A DNA stretch of 64,000 nucleotides from Pseudomonas canadensis (GCF_000503215.1 NZ_AYTD01000013.1:796009-860008), one strand, 5' to 3'; shown: positions 8,739-19,356, counted from the first letter of the stretch. Program-made: numbers and translations. The notes: generated by a model from the letters alone, not told the origin.

Positions 8739-10721
8739 ATGAACCCCATCACCCACGCCCAGCTCGACTGGGATGACCAAGGCCGCCCGCACTCACGGGT
8801 GTTCGACGACGTGTACTTCTCCGATAAGTCCGGCCTTGAAGAAACCCGTTATGTGTTCCTGGAACAGAACCGCTTGCAGGAGCGTTTTGCCGCCTTGCCG
8901 GTGGGCGGGCGCTTGGTGATTGGCGAAACGGGGTTCGGCACGGGCTTGAATTTTTTGTGCGCCTGGCAGTTGTTCGAGCAATACGCGGTAGCCGGTGCGC
9001 ACCTGCACTTTGTCAGCGTGGAAAAGTACCCGCTGAGCCACGCCGACCTGCAACGCGCCCTCGCCCTTTGGCCTGAACTACAACCCTTTGCCGAACAATT
9101 ACTCAAGCAATACATCGCGATCCACCAAGGCTTCCAACGCCTGATCCTGGATAACGGCCGCGTGACCCTTACCCTGTTGATCGGCGATGCCCTGGAGCAA
9201 CTGCCGCAACTGGATGCGCAGATCGACGCGTGGTTCCTCGACGGTTTCGCCCCAGCGAAAAACCCGGACATGTGGACCGCCGAACTGTTCGCCGAACTGG
9301 CGCGGCTGGCCGCACCGGGGGCAACCATCAGCACGTTTACCAGCACCGGTTGGGTGCGCCGGCTGATCAATGCCGCCGGCTTCAAGATGAAGCGCACGCC
9401 GGGTATTGGGCATAAATGGGAGATCCTGCGCGGGGAGTTCCTCGGTTGGCCAGCGCAGACGCCCTTGCCGCCTGCCGCCAAGCCGTGGTTCGCACGGCCG
9501 CCTGCCATTGATGGCGAACGCCACGCCCTGGTAATCGGCGGCGGCCTGGCCGGCTGCACCACGGCGGCCAGCCTGGCGGCGCGCGGCTGGCGGGTCAGCC
9601 TGCTGGAGCGCCATACGGCCCTGGCGCAGGAAGCCTCGGGCAACCCGCAAGGCGTGCTGTACCTCAAGCTATCGGCCCACGGCACAGCCCTGTCGCAGTT
9701 GATACTCAGTGGTTTCGGCCACACCCGACGCCTGCTGGAGCACCTGCACCGTGGCGTCGACTGGGACGGGTGCGGCGTGCTGCAACTGGCCTTCAACGCC
9801 AAGGAGGCCGAGCGCCAGGCGCAGTTGGCCGCTGCCTTTTCGCCCGGCTTGCTGCACCTGCTGAACCCGGCCCAGGCCCAAGCGCGCGCAGGCGTGGCGC
9901 TGGAGCACGGCGGGCTGTTCTTTCCCGAGGGCGGTTGGGTGCATCCTCCGGCGTTATGCGAGTGGCAGGCACGCCATCCGCTGATCACGGTGCTGACACA
10001 TCACGAAGCCCTTGAGCTGCAACGCGTTGACGGCCAGTGGCACGCCCTGGCCGGTGACACCCGGCTAGCCAGCGCGCCGGTGGTGGTGTTAGCCGGTGCG
10101 GCCGAGATCAAGCGTTTTCCGTTCAGCGCCGACCTACCCCTCAAGCGTATTCGCGGGCAGATCACCCGCCTGGCGCAAACCCCGCAGAGCGAAGCCCTGG
10201 CTACCGTGGTCTGCGCCGAAGGCTACGTGGCCCCGGCGCGCCTGGGCGAGCACACCCTGGGCGCCAGCTTCGATTTCAAGAGCGACGACCTGACGCCCAC
10301 CGTCGCCGAACACGCCGGCAACCTGGAGATGCTGCGCGAGATTTCCGTCGACCTGACGCAACGGTTGGGTGCCGACGCATTGGCCCCCGAACAGCTGGAA
10401 GGCCGTGCCGCCTTCCGCTGCACCAGCCCCGACTATCTGCCGATTGTGGGGCCGCTGGCCGAACGCGCAGCCTTCGACCAGGCCTACGCAGCGTTGCGCA
10501 AGGATGCCCGCCAGATCCCAGAAGCCGCCTGCCCGTGGCTTGACGGCCTGTACATCAACAGCGGCCACGGCTCGCGCGGCCTGATCACTGCGCCACTGTG
10601 CGCCGAACTGCTCGCAGCCTGGCTCAACGACGAGCCGTTGCCGGTGCCCGCCAGCGTGTCAGAGGCGTGCCACCCCAATCGGTTCGCCCTGCGGGCGTTG
10701 ATTCGCGGCACGGGTGGGTGA
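8739..10721 (+). CDS. mnmC: Bifunctional tRNA mnm5s2U34 biosynthesis protein MnmC
   Basis: A 660-residue fusion of two enzymes that finish mnm5s2U at tRNA position 34. Residues 1 to about 240 form the SAM methyltransferase MnmD, with the binding loop GETGFGTG. From about 265 an FAD-dependent oxidase domain begins with the Rossmann motif GGGLAGC; it removes the carboxymethyl group. Length and order match enterobacterial and pseudomonad MnmC. The start is ATG 8739; a TTG 15 bases upstream is in frame but less likely. It stands alone between the divergent pap and the convergent NEL gene. Confidence 0.94.
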   Translation: MNPITHAQLDWDDQGRPHSRVFDDVYFSDKSGLEETRYVFLEQNRLQERFAALPVGGRLVIGETGFGTGLNFLCAWQLFEQYAVAGAHLHFVSVEKYPLSHADLQRALALWPELQPFAEQLLKQYIAIHQGFQRLILDNGRVTLTLLIGDALEQLPQLDAQIDAWFLDGFAPAKNPDMWTAELFAELARLAAPGATISTFTSTGWVRRLINAAGFKMKRTPGIGHKWEILRGEFLGWPAQTPLPPAAKPWFARPPAIDGERHALVIGGGLAGCTTAASLAARGWRVSLLERHTALAQEASGNPQGVLYLKLSAHGTALSQLILSGFGHTRRLLEHLHRGVDWDGCGVLQLAFNAKEAERQAQLAAAFSPGLLHLLNPAQAQARAGVALEHGGLFFPEGGWVHPPALCEWQARHPLITVLTHHEALELQRVDGQWHALAGDTRLASAPVVVLAGAAEIKRFPFSADLPLKRIRGQITRLAQTPQSEALATVVCAEGYVAPARLGEHTLGASFDFKSDDLTPTVAEHAGNLEMLREISVDLTQRLGADALAPEQLEGRAAFRCTSPDYLPIVGPLAERAAFDQAYAALRKDARQIPEAACPWLDGLYINSGHGSRGLITAPLCAELLAAWLNDEPLPVPASVSEACHPNRFALRALIRGTGG

Positions 10722-10733
10722 TAACACGGGCAC

Positions 10734-13700
10734 CTAGCAGACATTCAACGCGCCGGGTTTGAGTGCGTCCTCGGTCTGGCGCCTGATTTCAGCCGCTTCA
10801 ACCGGCATGCGCTCACTGGTAATCACGTTCATTTGCTCGACGTAGTCGGTATCGGTCAGTGTCTGGCGTTGATCGAATACCCGCTGCGCGCGTTCGTGGA
10901 AAGAACCCAGTACGTCTTCAAACCGTCCTTGAAAGCGTCTTTTCAAATAGTCGATCCAGAACGGCAACCCGACTATAAAGTCCAACAATTCGGATGAAAG
11001 CTCGGCCACCCGAACCTTGTCAGCGGCAGCCACCAAATCCTTATTCGTCACCTCGGCCAATTGCCCAAAGCGCATATGCCTGGGTTGGCCGGGCAGGTCT
11101 AACTTGTCGGCCAGACCTATGCGAAACGCCAGGCTCACTTCCAACGGGTCGGCGCTGGGATGACTGAGGCTGTGGCTGCGGGCATAGCGTTCAACCTGGT
11201 CGAGCCGAAACAGGCCCTTACTCAACTTCAGCAGCGGCTCAGCCGTCAACTGGCCGCTCTCGACGCCTTTTGAAGCCTCATGAAGAAGCGTCAGCACCTC
11301 AAGGTTGCTGAAGCTTGCAGCTGCAGCATCATCACAATTGAGTGGCGTAGCGGCACGGTCAAAGATTTCTGCACGCAAGCCTGCATCGGCTTCAGCAGCC
11401 TCCAACACCCACCACACCCGTTGGCTCATGTCCACGCGAACATTTTTTGCATCAGCGGTACTGCCCAGTCCGGCGAGGAGATTGAACAGCCCCTCGGAGC
11501 CCTCCTCGGCCCTGAGTGCTGCCCAGGTGGCGCGTTTCATCTCTATATCCGCCCCCATATCCTTTAACCAGCGCTCTTGCGCCCGTTGCTCAGTCAAACG
11601 GGCAGGATCATCCTCCAGGAAACCCATGCCGACACCGACGCGACTCCGGTAGGCACTGACCAACTGGCGGCTAGGCGTGTCCAGGGGGTTATCCCCCAAA
11701 TGGAGCGTTTGTGCGAGAACTCGTGGGACTTCAGACAGCCACCGAGGCAGTGTCGTGATGTGATTGCCGCGCAGGTCAACCGTTTCCAGGTAGGGCGGGC
11801 GTCGAAACCCCGCTGGCAACTCCTTCAGAGAACAACTGTTCAGGAACAAGGCGCGCAAGTCGAACATCCGATCGATCAGCGGCGCGTTTAGCAGTGGGTT
11901 GTGGTTGAGGTTCAACACCCGCAGTTCGGTCAAGGTTGCAAGTTGCGTTCGACCAGCCTCCGTCAGTTGCAGTTGGTTGCAGTTCAAGTACAGGCGCCGC
12001 AGCAGGGACATCTGCGACAACACCGTCGGTACTTGGGTCAACTTGTTGCCCGCCAGGTCGAGCATATTGACCCCCTTGAAGCGCTCAAGAAAAGACCCGA
12101 CCTGATCATCGAGGTCCATATTGCGCAACACCAAGCGACGCACATGACCAAAATCCACCCCGACGGGCAACTGGGGCAAAGCACCGACATTCAGGCCCTC
12201 CAGCTCCAGTCCGAACATCTCGATACCGCGCTCGTTGCGCAGCAGTGTTTTACGCTTCCAACTGCGCTCAATCGCCTTGGCGACTGCTTTGCGTCCGTCA
12301 CGCAAATCACTCCTGGCCGAGCGTGAAAGGCCCTTTACAGCGGCTTTTTCGTCGCACCACCGTGCCAACGCGAGCTGTAGAGCCTTGAGCTGTTGCTGCA
12401 ACACCTTGACGGCCCTGGCGCGCGACAAATGATCCGTGCCCATGTCTTGAAGCAACAACGTGAGCTGGCGTGAACTCAACTTGGGGTAGAGCTTGCAAAG
12501 CTTGCGCATCAAGGCTGCCGGCTGTGGCGCCAGCTCCTCCAGCAGCGCCTGAACACACGCCACCGCCGGCTCGGGCACTGCGCGCTCCGGCCAGAGGTAA
12601 CGGGCAAGCGTCTTGCGCTCCGTTTCGGCCTTGCCCAGTAACTCTTGGTTCAAGTGGCTGGCACGTTGAGTCCCATTCAATCTCAGCGTGGCGATTTGAT
12701 CAGCGGATAACGTCTCGGTCAGGGCTTGGTAAAAACCCTCCCCACCCGTTGCTAATGCCCCCAAGGCTTTGCCCCGTGCATCAAATGCCTGAAAGCCATC
12801 GGCAGACGCTACAACCGTCCGGTGCAATGTCGCCGCCTTCCCGCCGAGTTGCGCGATCACTTCGCCATTGAGCGAACCGCGGCGTAGCTGCAATGCCTGG
12901 GTCTGTGGCCAGTCGACAACTCGCCCCAGCAGCCCGACGGCCAGGCGCTGGGTGGCCTCATTGCCATATCTCGGCCAGTACAGACCACTGAGTGCGCGGT
13001 CTTCTTCAAGCAGTCGCAGGGCCTCTCGGGTTCGTTGCGCCAGCAACAGGGGCACCCGCCGTGTCTCGCGCAGGCGCACGCGCTGCCGGGTCGAAGCGTT
13101 GGAGAGCAGCTCCCAGGCCTGGCGATTCGGCAAGCCTGGGTAGTGATGAATAAGCAGCGCATGATCGCTGTGCGTAATAACGTTGGCTTCCTGGTACAGC
13201 TGATCATGAACCTGCCGATGGCTGCGTTCGAGCGACTTCAACAAGCGGCGCTTCAAGATCACTTCTGCTTCGCCAGGCTCTACGACGCCACCCAGCAATG
13301 CCTGTGTTTCCTCCGTGTCCAATGCGGCCAGCAGCGTAGGCATCACCTCGCCACGTTCAAGCTGCTTTTCGGTGATATGAATGCTCAGGTCTTCGTAGTC
13401 AAACGGCGCTGCATCAGGATAGCTTTCAAGCAGGTTGCCCTCCTCGTCCAGCACTTCAAAAAAGCGCCCGCGGGGCCAGCCGGGCATATGGGGCAATGCA
13501 AGCATTTGGGTGCGTGCCGTACTCAGATCCAACTGCGCCTGATGCTCAAGCTGCCAGGTCAGGTCACGCACTTTCTGCTCTTGCATGAAGCGCACTACTC
13601 CATCATTGAAACGTTCCGGCAATGGCAGGTTTTCCTGGGCCAGGTAACGCAACCGAGGCAGGGACAAATCGGCGATGGTTGCAAGTTCCCTCAACCGCTC

Positions 13701-15536
13701 CCCCGTCAGCGTCCCGAGGAATGAATTCGACCGCGTGATAATGTACGCAGGCTCTTCCCAGTCTTGAGGCCGCTCCCACTCAAACTGCCATCCCGCCGTG
13801 CCGTTGTGCTTGAGCGGGGGGCGGTACGCATCGCTGCGTAGCGGGTGAATGGCAGACCACTGCTTCACAGCGGCGTCATAGGCGATCGCATGCACCCGAG
13901 CTTCGATCTTGGCGTAAGCGTGTCCATTGGTCTTGTACACCCCCATGGCATTGGCAACCGTGCCGGAAACCACCTCCGGGGGGTATCGATATGCCGTTGT
14001 GCGGCGGCGCCATAACCACACGCTGCCGTCCGGCCGCTTGACGGCCTCCATGCCATCAAAAAACACCTCCGGTCGAGTCACCCATCGCTTGACCCCACCG
14101 AAGGCCTTCACCCCTACGGCGAACGCTGCCATGCCAGCGATGCTCTCCGCCACGCTGACCAAATGTTCAAGCGCCTCGGTTTTTTCATTGTGGCTCCAGT
14201 CGTCGATGCCCTCGAACATCTCGCCCAGTAACTGGCCAATACCCTCCCCCATCATCAATAGCCCAATCATCGGCACCTCGAACCCTGCAATGTTGAGCAG
14301 GGTCAAGCCTGCATCCAGGTAGCTTTGCAGGCGTTTCTGGCGAGCGTCATCATCGGCCTGTGCGGTGGGCACTGCCAATGTGATCGCATCCAGCAGCAGC
14401 TTGCCGGTGCACACATTGAAAAAGAACCTGGACAGGTTGCCCGGTTCCTCGATTGGCTCCAGCCGCGCCAGGGTTCGGCTCCTATCAAATCGCTGGAAGA
14501 ACTGAAAGCGTTCGGTCTCGGCCAGGTAGCCGGTAAAAAAACGCCGATAAGCCTGCACTTGAAGTTTGAGCGTCAGGTATTGCTTGAAATCCTCCAGCGA
14601 CGGGTACTCGTACCACCGCCGCGTCGGCTCGTTAGGCATGTACAACACCACCGGCCCCGTGGGAAAGCCGTCTTCGTTGGCATTGGCCAGGACCATCACG
14701 CCCCACACGCAGGCCCCCCCGATACTCAAACCTCGCCACACCATGGGCTTACCTTGAAAGAGCAGGTGCGCCATCTGGCTGGCCGGTAAGTCGCGCTTGA
14801 TCAATTCAGACAGCAACGTGTAGGTCGGCGGGCTGACATCGCCCTTGGCATACGCAATATGCAAGTCAACCAGCATCTCCAAGCGCCGGGCATTGCCGAG
14901 CTGCAAGACTGCCGGGTTGTACCCTCGGTCAGACTCCAGCGCCGCTTCACTGGGCGCCGGCAGGTTGAACACATCGCGAAGGTGCAGTTGGTAGGCAGCG
15001 CCCAGGTCCAGTTCACGACAGTAACCCGCGAACGCCTCAGCACTGAGACCGCGCACGACCGTGTTCCCGGCACGAACGACCGAGCCTTTCGGCAGCTCGG
15101 CTCCATCCTGCGAGAAGTTCTGCATGGCCGCCTGCAGCAAGCTGTGCTTCTCAATCTTGATCTGATCATACGTCGGTCCGAAAACGCTGGTCATTGTGAA
15201 AGTGCGCCGCGGCACTTCCAGCATGTCGAGTTCGACATTCAGCGACGCATGCCCCTTGGCGGACAGAAACGCCTTGAGTTTCTCGGCGCAAAATTGTTTG
15301 AGCGGTTTGACACGCCCCAACAACCGAGCTGCCTGTTCGCGCGGTCGTTCACTCTGTTCATGGGCCTGTTGCAGCGCTTGGAGAGTGGCGGCATCGGCAT
15401 CCTTCCACCAGGCGGGCAATTTTTGCTGCAACACCAGGGCTATATCCAGGTCTCCCGTCAGTTCCAACAGCGCGGCGGTAACGTCCTCCTCCGACACCGG
15501 CGTAACGGCGTGGCTTGAATCCTGTGTCTCAGTCAT
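10734..15536 (-). CDS. Toxin/effector-like protein: DUF6543 + leucine-rich repeats + NEL-type E3 ubiquitin ligase domain
   Basis: A 1600-residue protein. The first ~480 residues resemble the dermonecrotic-toxin-type domain of pseudomonads (DUF6543), with a YQLHL motif near 182 and hydrophobic helices around 415-445. A long helical region follows. Residues ~1115-1295 hold leucine-rich repeats (LxxLxLxxNxL pattern). From ~1315 to the end lies an IpaH/SspH-like NEL domain, with the catalytic motif CDD at Cys1401. NEL proteins are bacterial E3 ubiquitin ligases acting in eukaryotic cells. No signal peptide or secretion genes are nearby. ATG 15536 has AAGGA; a TTG two codons earlier is unlikely. 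Domain names are from memory of the families. Confidence 0.8.
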   Translation of the reverse strand: MTETQDSSHAVTPVSEEDVTAALLELTGDLDIALVLQQKLPAWWKDADAATLQALQQAHEQSERPREQAARLLGRVKPLKQFCAEKLKAFLSAKGHASLNVELDMLEVPRRTFTMTSVFGPTYDQIKIEKHSLLQAAMQNFSQDGAELPKGSVVRAGNTVVRGLSAEAFAGYCRELDLGAAYQLHLRDVFNLPAPSEAALESDRGYNPAVLQLGNARRLEMLVDLHIAYAKGDVSPPTYTLLSELIKRDLPASQMAHLLFQGKPMVWRGLSIGGACVWGVMVLANANEDGFPTGPVVLYMPNEPTRRWYEYPSLEDFKQYLTLKLQVQAYRRFFTGYLAETERFQFFQRFDRSRTLARLEPIEEPGNLSRFFFNVCTGKLLLDAITLAVPTAQADDDARQKRLQSYLDAGLTLLNIAGFEVPMIGLLMMGEGIGQLLGEMFEGIDDWSHNEKTEALEHLVSVAESIAGMAAFAVGVKAFGGVKRWVTRPEVFFDGMEAVKRPDGSVWLWRRRTTAYRYPPEVVSGTVANAMGVYKTNGHAYAKIEARVHAIAYDAAVKQWSAIHPLRSDAYRPPLKHNGTAGWQFEWERPQDWEEPAYIITRSNSFLGTLTGERLRELATIADLSLPRLRYLAQENLPLPERFNDGVVRFMQEQKVRDLTWQLEHQAQLDLSTARTQMLALPHMPGWPRGRFFEVLDEEGNLLESYPDAAPFDYEDLSIHITEKQLERGEVMPTLLAALDTEETQALLGGVVEPGEAEVILKRRLLKSLERSHRQVHDQLYQEANVITHSDHALLIHHYPGLPNRQAWELLSNASTRQRVRLRETRRVPLLLAQRTREALRLLEEDRALSGLYWPRYGNEATQRLAVGLLGRVVDWPQTQALQLRRGSLNGEVIAQLGGKAATLHRTVVASADGFQAFDARGKALGALATGGEGFYQALTETLSADQIATLRLNGTQRASHLNQELLGKAETERKTLARYLWPERAVPEPAVACVQALLEELAPQPAALMRKLCKLYPKLSSRQLTLLLQDMGTDHLSRARAVKVLQQQLKALQLALARWCDEKAAVKGLSRSARSDLRDGRKAVAKAIERSWKRKTLLRNERGIEMFGLELEGLNVGALPQLPVGVDFGHVRRLVLRNMDLDDQVGSFLERFKGVNMLDLAGNKLTQVPTVLSQMSLLRRLYLNCNQLQLTEAGRTQLATLTELRVLNLNHNPLLNAPLIDRMFDLRALFLNSCSLKELPAGFRRPPYLETVDLRGNHITTLPRWLSEVPRVLAQTLHLGDNPLDTPSRQLVSAYRSRVGVGMGFLEDDPARLTEQRAQERWLKDMGADIEMKRATWAALRAEEGSEGLFNLLAGLGSTADAKNVRVDMSQRVWWVLEAAEADAGLRAEIFDRAATPLNCDDAAAASFSNLEVLTLLHEASKGVESGQLTAEPLLKLSKGLFRLDQVERYARSHSLSHPSADPLEVSLAFRIGLADKLDLPGQPRHMRFGQLAEVTNKDLVAAADKVRVAELSSELLDFIVGLPFWIDYLKRRFQGRFEDVLGSFHERAQRVFDQRQTLTDTDYVEQMNVITSERMPVEAAEIRRQTEDALKPGALNVC

Positions 15537-15542
15537 TGGCAA

Positions 15543-15846
15543 TCATCCTTATTGCGTTGAGAAATACCGCCCAACGATAAGGCCGATCCTGGATTCAAAT
15601 GACGCAAATACTCGGGCGATCAGGCACCCGACCCCCCGACTTTTTGCATGCATCCCAGCGTTGTTTACCGCCATTTAAGCCAACGCCACGGCACACGCAG
15701 ACTGGCATTCAACCGATCAAGGCTCTTTGCCTTATAACCGATTGTTCTAAAACTCCCAGGATAGGCGTGTGTCAGTTTCTGGGTACGCGCCCTTCTGGGC
15801 GTATTGAGTGTTTCCCCTCCCCAACGGAAAAACCGGTAAGGAATTT
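15543..15846 (+). promoter_or_regulatory. Promoter/leader region of the NAGGN operon
   Basis: These 304 bases lie between the divergent NEL gene and the NAGGN operon and hold no credible gene. A small hairpin (CGCCC TTCT GGGCG) occurs near 15791-15804, and AAGGAA precedes the ATG. Osmotic control elements are expected here by function, but I cannot point to one. Confidence 0.4.
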
Positions 15847-17619
15847 ATGTGCGGATTAGCTGGCGAATTACGTTTCGATGCCCAACCTGCCGACCTGGCT
15901 GCGATTGAGCGCATTACCCATCATCTGGCCCCCCGTGGGCCCGACGCCTGGGGCTTCCACGCCCAAGGGCCGATTGCCTTGGGGCATCGACGCCTGAAAA
16001 TCATGGACCTGTCGGACGGCTCGGCCCAACCGATGGTCGATGCGCACCTGGGCCTGTCCCTGGCCTTCAACGGCGCGATCTATAACTTCCCGGAACTGCG
16101 TGAAGAGCTGGAAGCCCTGGGCTACGCCTTCTATTCCGGCGGCGACACCGAAGTGCTGCTCAAGGGCTATCACGCCTGGGGCGAAGCGCTGCTGCCCAAG
16201 CTCAACGGCATGTTTGCTTTTGCGATCTGGGAGCGTGACGCCCAGCGCCTGTTTATTGCCCGTGACCGCCTGGGCGTGAAGCCGTTATACCTGTCGCGTA
16301 CCGGCCAGCGGTTGCGCTTCGCTTCGGCACTGCCGGCGTTGCTTAAAGGCGGCGACATCAATCCGATCCTGGATCCGGTTGCGCTTAACCATTACCTGAA
16401 CTTCCACGCCGTGGTGCCTGCACCGCGCACCTTGCTCGCCGGCGTCGAAAAAATGCCGCCGGCCAGTTGGATGCGCATCGACGCCAGCGGCAACACCGAG
16501 CAGAAAGTGTGGTGGACCCTGCCCTACGGCCCACACGACGATGAAAAAAACCTCACTCTCGAAGACTGGACCGACCGCGTGCTCGACAGCACCCGCGAAG
16601 CCGTGGCCATTCGCCAACGTGCGGCTGTGGATGTGGGCGTGCTGCTTTCCGGTGGCGTCGATTCGAGCATGCTCGTCGGCCTGCTGCGTGAAGTGGGCGT
16701 ACAGGATCTGTCGACGTTTTCCATCGGTTTTGAAGATGCCGGTGGCGAAGCGGGCAACGAGTTCCAGTACTCGGACCTGATCGCCAAGCACTACGGCACC
16801 CGTCACCACCAACTGCGCATTGCCGAAAGCGAGATCATCGAGCAACTGCCCGCCGCGTTCCGCGCGATGAGCGAGCCGATGGTCAGCCACGACTGCATCG
16901 CCTTCTACCTGCTGTCGCGGGAAGTGGCCAAACATTGCAAAGTGGTACAGAGCGGCCAGGGCGCGGATGAACTGTTCGCCGGTTACCACTGGTACCCGCA
17001 GGTGGACGGGGCGAGCGATCCCTACGCGGCTTATCGCGAGGCTTTTTTCGACCGTAGCTACGACGACTACGCGGCCACTGTCGCGCCGAAATGGCTGACT
17101 GCCAACGACGCCGCCGGCGACTTTGTGCGCGAACATTTCGCCATGCCCGGCGCCGACGCCGCCGTGGACAAGGCCCTGCGCCTGGACAGCACGGTGATGC
17201 TGGTGGACGACCCGGTCAAACGTGTCGACAACATGACCATGGCCTGGGGCCTGGAAGCGCGCACGCCGTTTCTGGACTATCGCCTGGTGGAACTCTCGGC
17301 CCGTGTGCCTGGCAAGTTCAAACTGCCTGATGGCGGCAAGCAGGTGTTGAAAGAAGCTGCGCGTCGCGTGATCCCGAGCGAAGTCATCGACCGCAAAAAA
17401 GGCTATTTCCCGGTGCCGGGCCTCAAGCACTTGCAGGGCGATACCCTGAACTGGGTACGCGAACTGCTACTCGACCCGAGCCAGGATCGTGGCCTGTTCA
17501 ATCCCGCGATGCTCGACCGTTTGCTCACTGACCCGCAAGGCCAATTGACCCCGCTGCGCGGCTCCAAGTTGTGGCAGCTGGCGGCGCTGAACCTATGGCT
17601 CAGCGAACAAGGAATCTGA
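15847..17619 (+). CDS. asnO: N-acetylglutaminylglutamine amidotransferase (asparagine-synthetase family)
   Basis: A 590-residue class II glutamine amidotransferase. After Met1 comes nucleophile Cys2 (MCGLAGE), used to release ammonia from glutamine; the synthetase half carries the PP-loop SGGVDSS at 268-274. In this context, followed by the GNAT/ATP-grasp gene and the M42 peptidase, it is the enzyme amidating the dipeptide to NAGGN, a compatible solute made under salt stress. The start is fixed by the need for Cys at position 2 and by AAGGAA upstream. First gene of the operon. Confidence 0.92.
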   Translation: MCGLAGELRFDAQPADLAAIERITHHLAPRGPDAWGFHAQGPIALGHRRLKIMDLSDGSAQPMVDAHLGLSLAFNGAIYNFPELREELEALGYAFYSGGDTEVLLKGYHAWGEALLPKLNGMFAFAIWERDAQRLFIARDRLGVKPLYLSRTGQRLRFASALPALLKGGDINPILDPVALNHYLNFHAVVPAPRTLLAGVEKMPPASWMRIDASGNTEQKVWWTLPYGPHDDEKNLTLEDWTDRVLDSTREAVAIRQRAAVDVGVLLSGGVDSSMLVGLLREVGVQDLSTFSIGFEDAGGEAGNEFQYSDLIAKHYGTRHHQLRIAESEIIEQLPAAFRAMSEPMVSHDCIAFYLLSREVAKHCKVVQSGQGADELFAGYHWYPQVDGASDPYAAYREAFFDRSYDDYAATVAPKWLTANDAAGDFVREHFAMPGADAAVDKALRLDSTVMLVDDPVKRVDNMTMAWGLEARTPFLDYRLVELSARVPGKFKLPDGGKQVLKEAARRVIPSEVIDRKKGYFPVPGLKHLQGDTLNWVRELLLDPSQDRGLFNPAMLDRLLTDPQGQLTPLRGSKLWQLAALNLWLSEQGI

Positions 17620-17622
17620 TCG

Positions 17623-19356
17623 ATGAAACCCCATGCAGCGGCTTACAGCCAACGCTTGCTCAAAGGCCAGGCGCCCACTTATGAGCGCCTGCAAGCGCGC
17701 CTGGCGGAAGATGGCAGCCCCTTGGCAGCCGAACCAATTGCCGTGCATTGCGGTTGGGGCCGGCTGTTGATCGGTCATACATTCCCAGACCCTGCCAGCC
17801 TCGCCCAAGAGTTGCTCAACGAGCAGCCGGGCGAACGGGATATCGCACTGTATGTGGCGGCGCCCCAGCAGATTCTGGGGATTGATCCGCAGCAGTTGTT
17901 CCTTGACCCGTCCGATACCTTGCGCCTGTGGTTCAGCGACTATCGCCCGGCCACTCGGGTGTTTCGCGGTTTCCGCATTCGCCGGGTCCAGACCGAGGCG
18001 GATTGGTTGGCGGTGAATCAGTTGTATCAAGGCCGCGGCATGTTGCCGGTCGACGCCGAACGCCTCACACCGCGCCATCAAGGTGGCCCGGTGTATTGGC
18101 TGGCGGAAGACGAAGACAGCGGCGCGGTGATCGGCAGCGTCATGGGCCTCAATCACCAAAAGGCCTTTCACGACCCGGAAAACGGTTGCAGCCTGTGGTG
18201 CCTGGCAGTCGATCCGCAATGCACGCGGCCCGGCGTGGGCGAAGTATTGGTGCGCCATTTGGTGGAGCACTTCATGAGCCGTGGCCTGAGCTATCTGGAC
18301 TTGTCGGTGTTGCACGATAACCGCCAGGCCAAGAACCTTTACGCCAAGCTTGGCTTTCGCGCGCTGACCACTTTTGCGATCAAGCGCAAGAACGGCATCA
18401 ACCAGCCGCTGTTTCTCGGCCCGGGCCCACAGGCGGGGTTCAATCCCTATGCGCGGATCATTGTCGAGGAAGCCCATCGGCGTGGCATCGACGTGCAAGT
18501 GGATGACGCCGATGCGGGCTTGTTCACGCTGAGCCATGGCGGGCGTCGCGTGCGTTGCCGTGAATCCTTGAGCGATTTGACCAGCGCCATCAGCATGACC
18601 CTGTGCCAGGACAAAAGCCTGACCCACAAAGTGCTGAAAGCCGCCGGTTTGAAACTGCCGTCACAGCAACTCGCGGGCAGCGCGGATGACAACCTGGAGT
18701 TTCTCGACGAACACCAGCGCATCGTGGTCAAGCCGTTGGATGGCGAACAAGGCCAGGGTGTGGCAGTGGATCTGCAAAGCATCGAGGAGGTGCAGCAGGC
18801 GATTGAAGCCGCGCGGCAGTTCGACAGCCGTGTGTTGCTGGAGAGCTTTCACGAAGGGTTGGACCTGCGCATCCTGGTGATTGGTTTCGAGGTGGTCGCC
18901 GCTGCGATCCGTCGCCCTGCCGAAGTGACCGGTGATGGCCACCATTCCATCGGCGCGTTGATCGAAGCCCAGAGCCGTCGCCGCCAGGCCGCCACCGACG
19001 GTGAAAGCAAAATCCCGTTGGATGCCGAAACCGAACGCACCTTGAAAGCCGCCGGTTTCGACTACAGCAGCATCCTGCCCCGTGGTCAGACCCTGGCCGT
19101 GCGCCGCACCGCCAACCTGCACACCGGCGGGTGCCTTGAAGATGTCACCGCGATCCTGCACCCAACGCTGGTGGACGCCGCCGTGCGCGCCGCCCGTGCC
19201 CTGGACATCCCAATGGTGGGTCTGGACCTGATGGTGCCCGCCGCCGATCAACCCGAATACGTGTTTATCGAAGCCAATGAACGGGCCGGCCTGGCCAATC
19301 ATGAACCGCAGCCTACCGCGGAGAAATTTGTGGATTTGCTGTTTCCCCATAGCTGA
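17623..19356 (+). CDS. ngg: N-acetylglutaminylglutamine synthetase
   Basis: A 577-residue two-domain enzyme. Residues about 115-250 form a GNAT acetyltransferase (VGEVLVRHLVEHF-type acetyl-CoA loop), and residues about 320-577 an ATP-grasp ligase (VVKPLDGEQGQGV near 367 and a metal-binding FIEANER near the end). The fusion explains both N-acetylation and Gln-Gln bond formation. It starts three bases after asnO ends, so the two are translationally close. The same arrangement is known from P. aeruginosa and Sinorhizobium NAGGN loci. Confidence 0.92.
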   Translation: MKPHAAAYSQRLLKGQAPTYERLQARLAEDGSPLAAEPIAVHCGWGRLLIGHTFPDPASLAQELLNEQPGERDIALYVAAPQQILGIDPQQLFLDPSDTLRLWFSDYRPATRVFRGFRIRRVQTEADWLAVNQLYQGRGMLPVDAERLTPRHQGGPVYWLAEDEDSGAVIGSVMGLNHQKAFHDPENGCSLWCLAVDPQCTRPGVGEVLVRHLVEHFMSRGLSYLDLSVLHDNRQAKNLYAKLGFRALTTFAIKRKNGINQPLFLGPGPQAGFNPYARIIVEEAHRRGIDVQVDDADAGLFTLSHGGRRVRCRESLSDLTSAISMTLCQDKSLTHKVLKAAGLKLPSQQLAGSADDNLEFLDEHQRIVVKPLDGEQGQGVAVDLQSIEEVQQAIEAARQFDSRVLLESFHEGLDLRILVIGFEVVAAAIRRPAEVTGDGHHSIGALIEAQSRRRQAATDGESKIPLDAETERTLKAAGFDYSSILPRGQTLAVRRTANLHTGGCLEDVTAILHPTLVDAAVRAARALDIPMVGLDLMVPAADQPEYVFIEANERAGLANHEPQPTAEKFVDLLFPHS

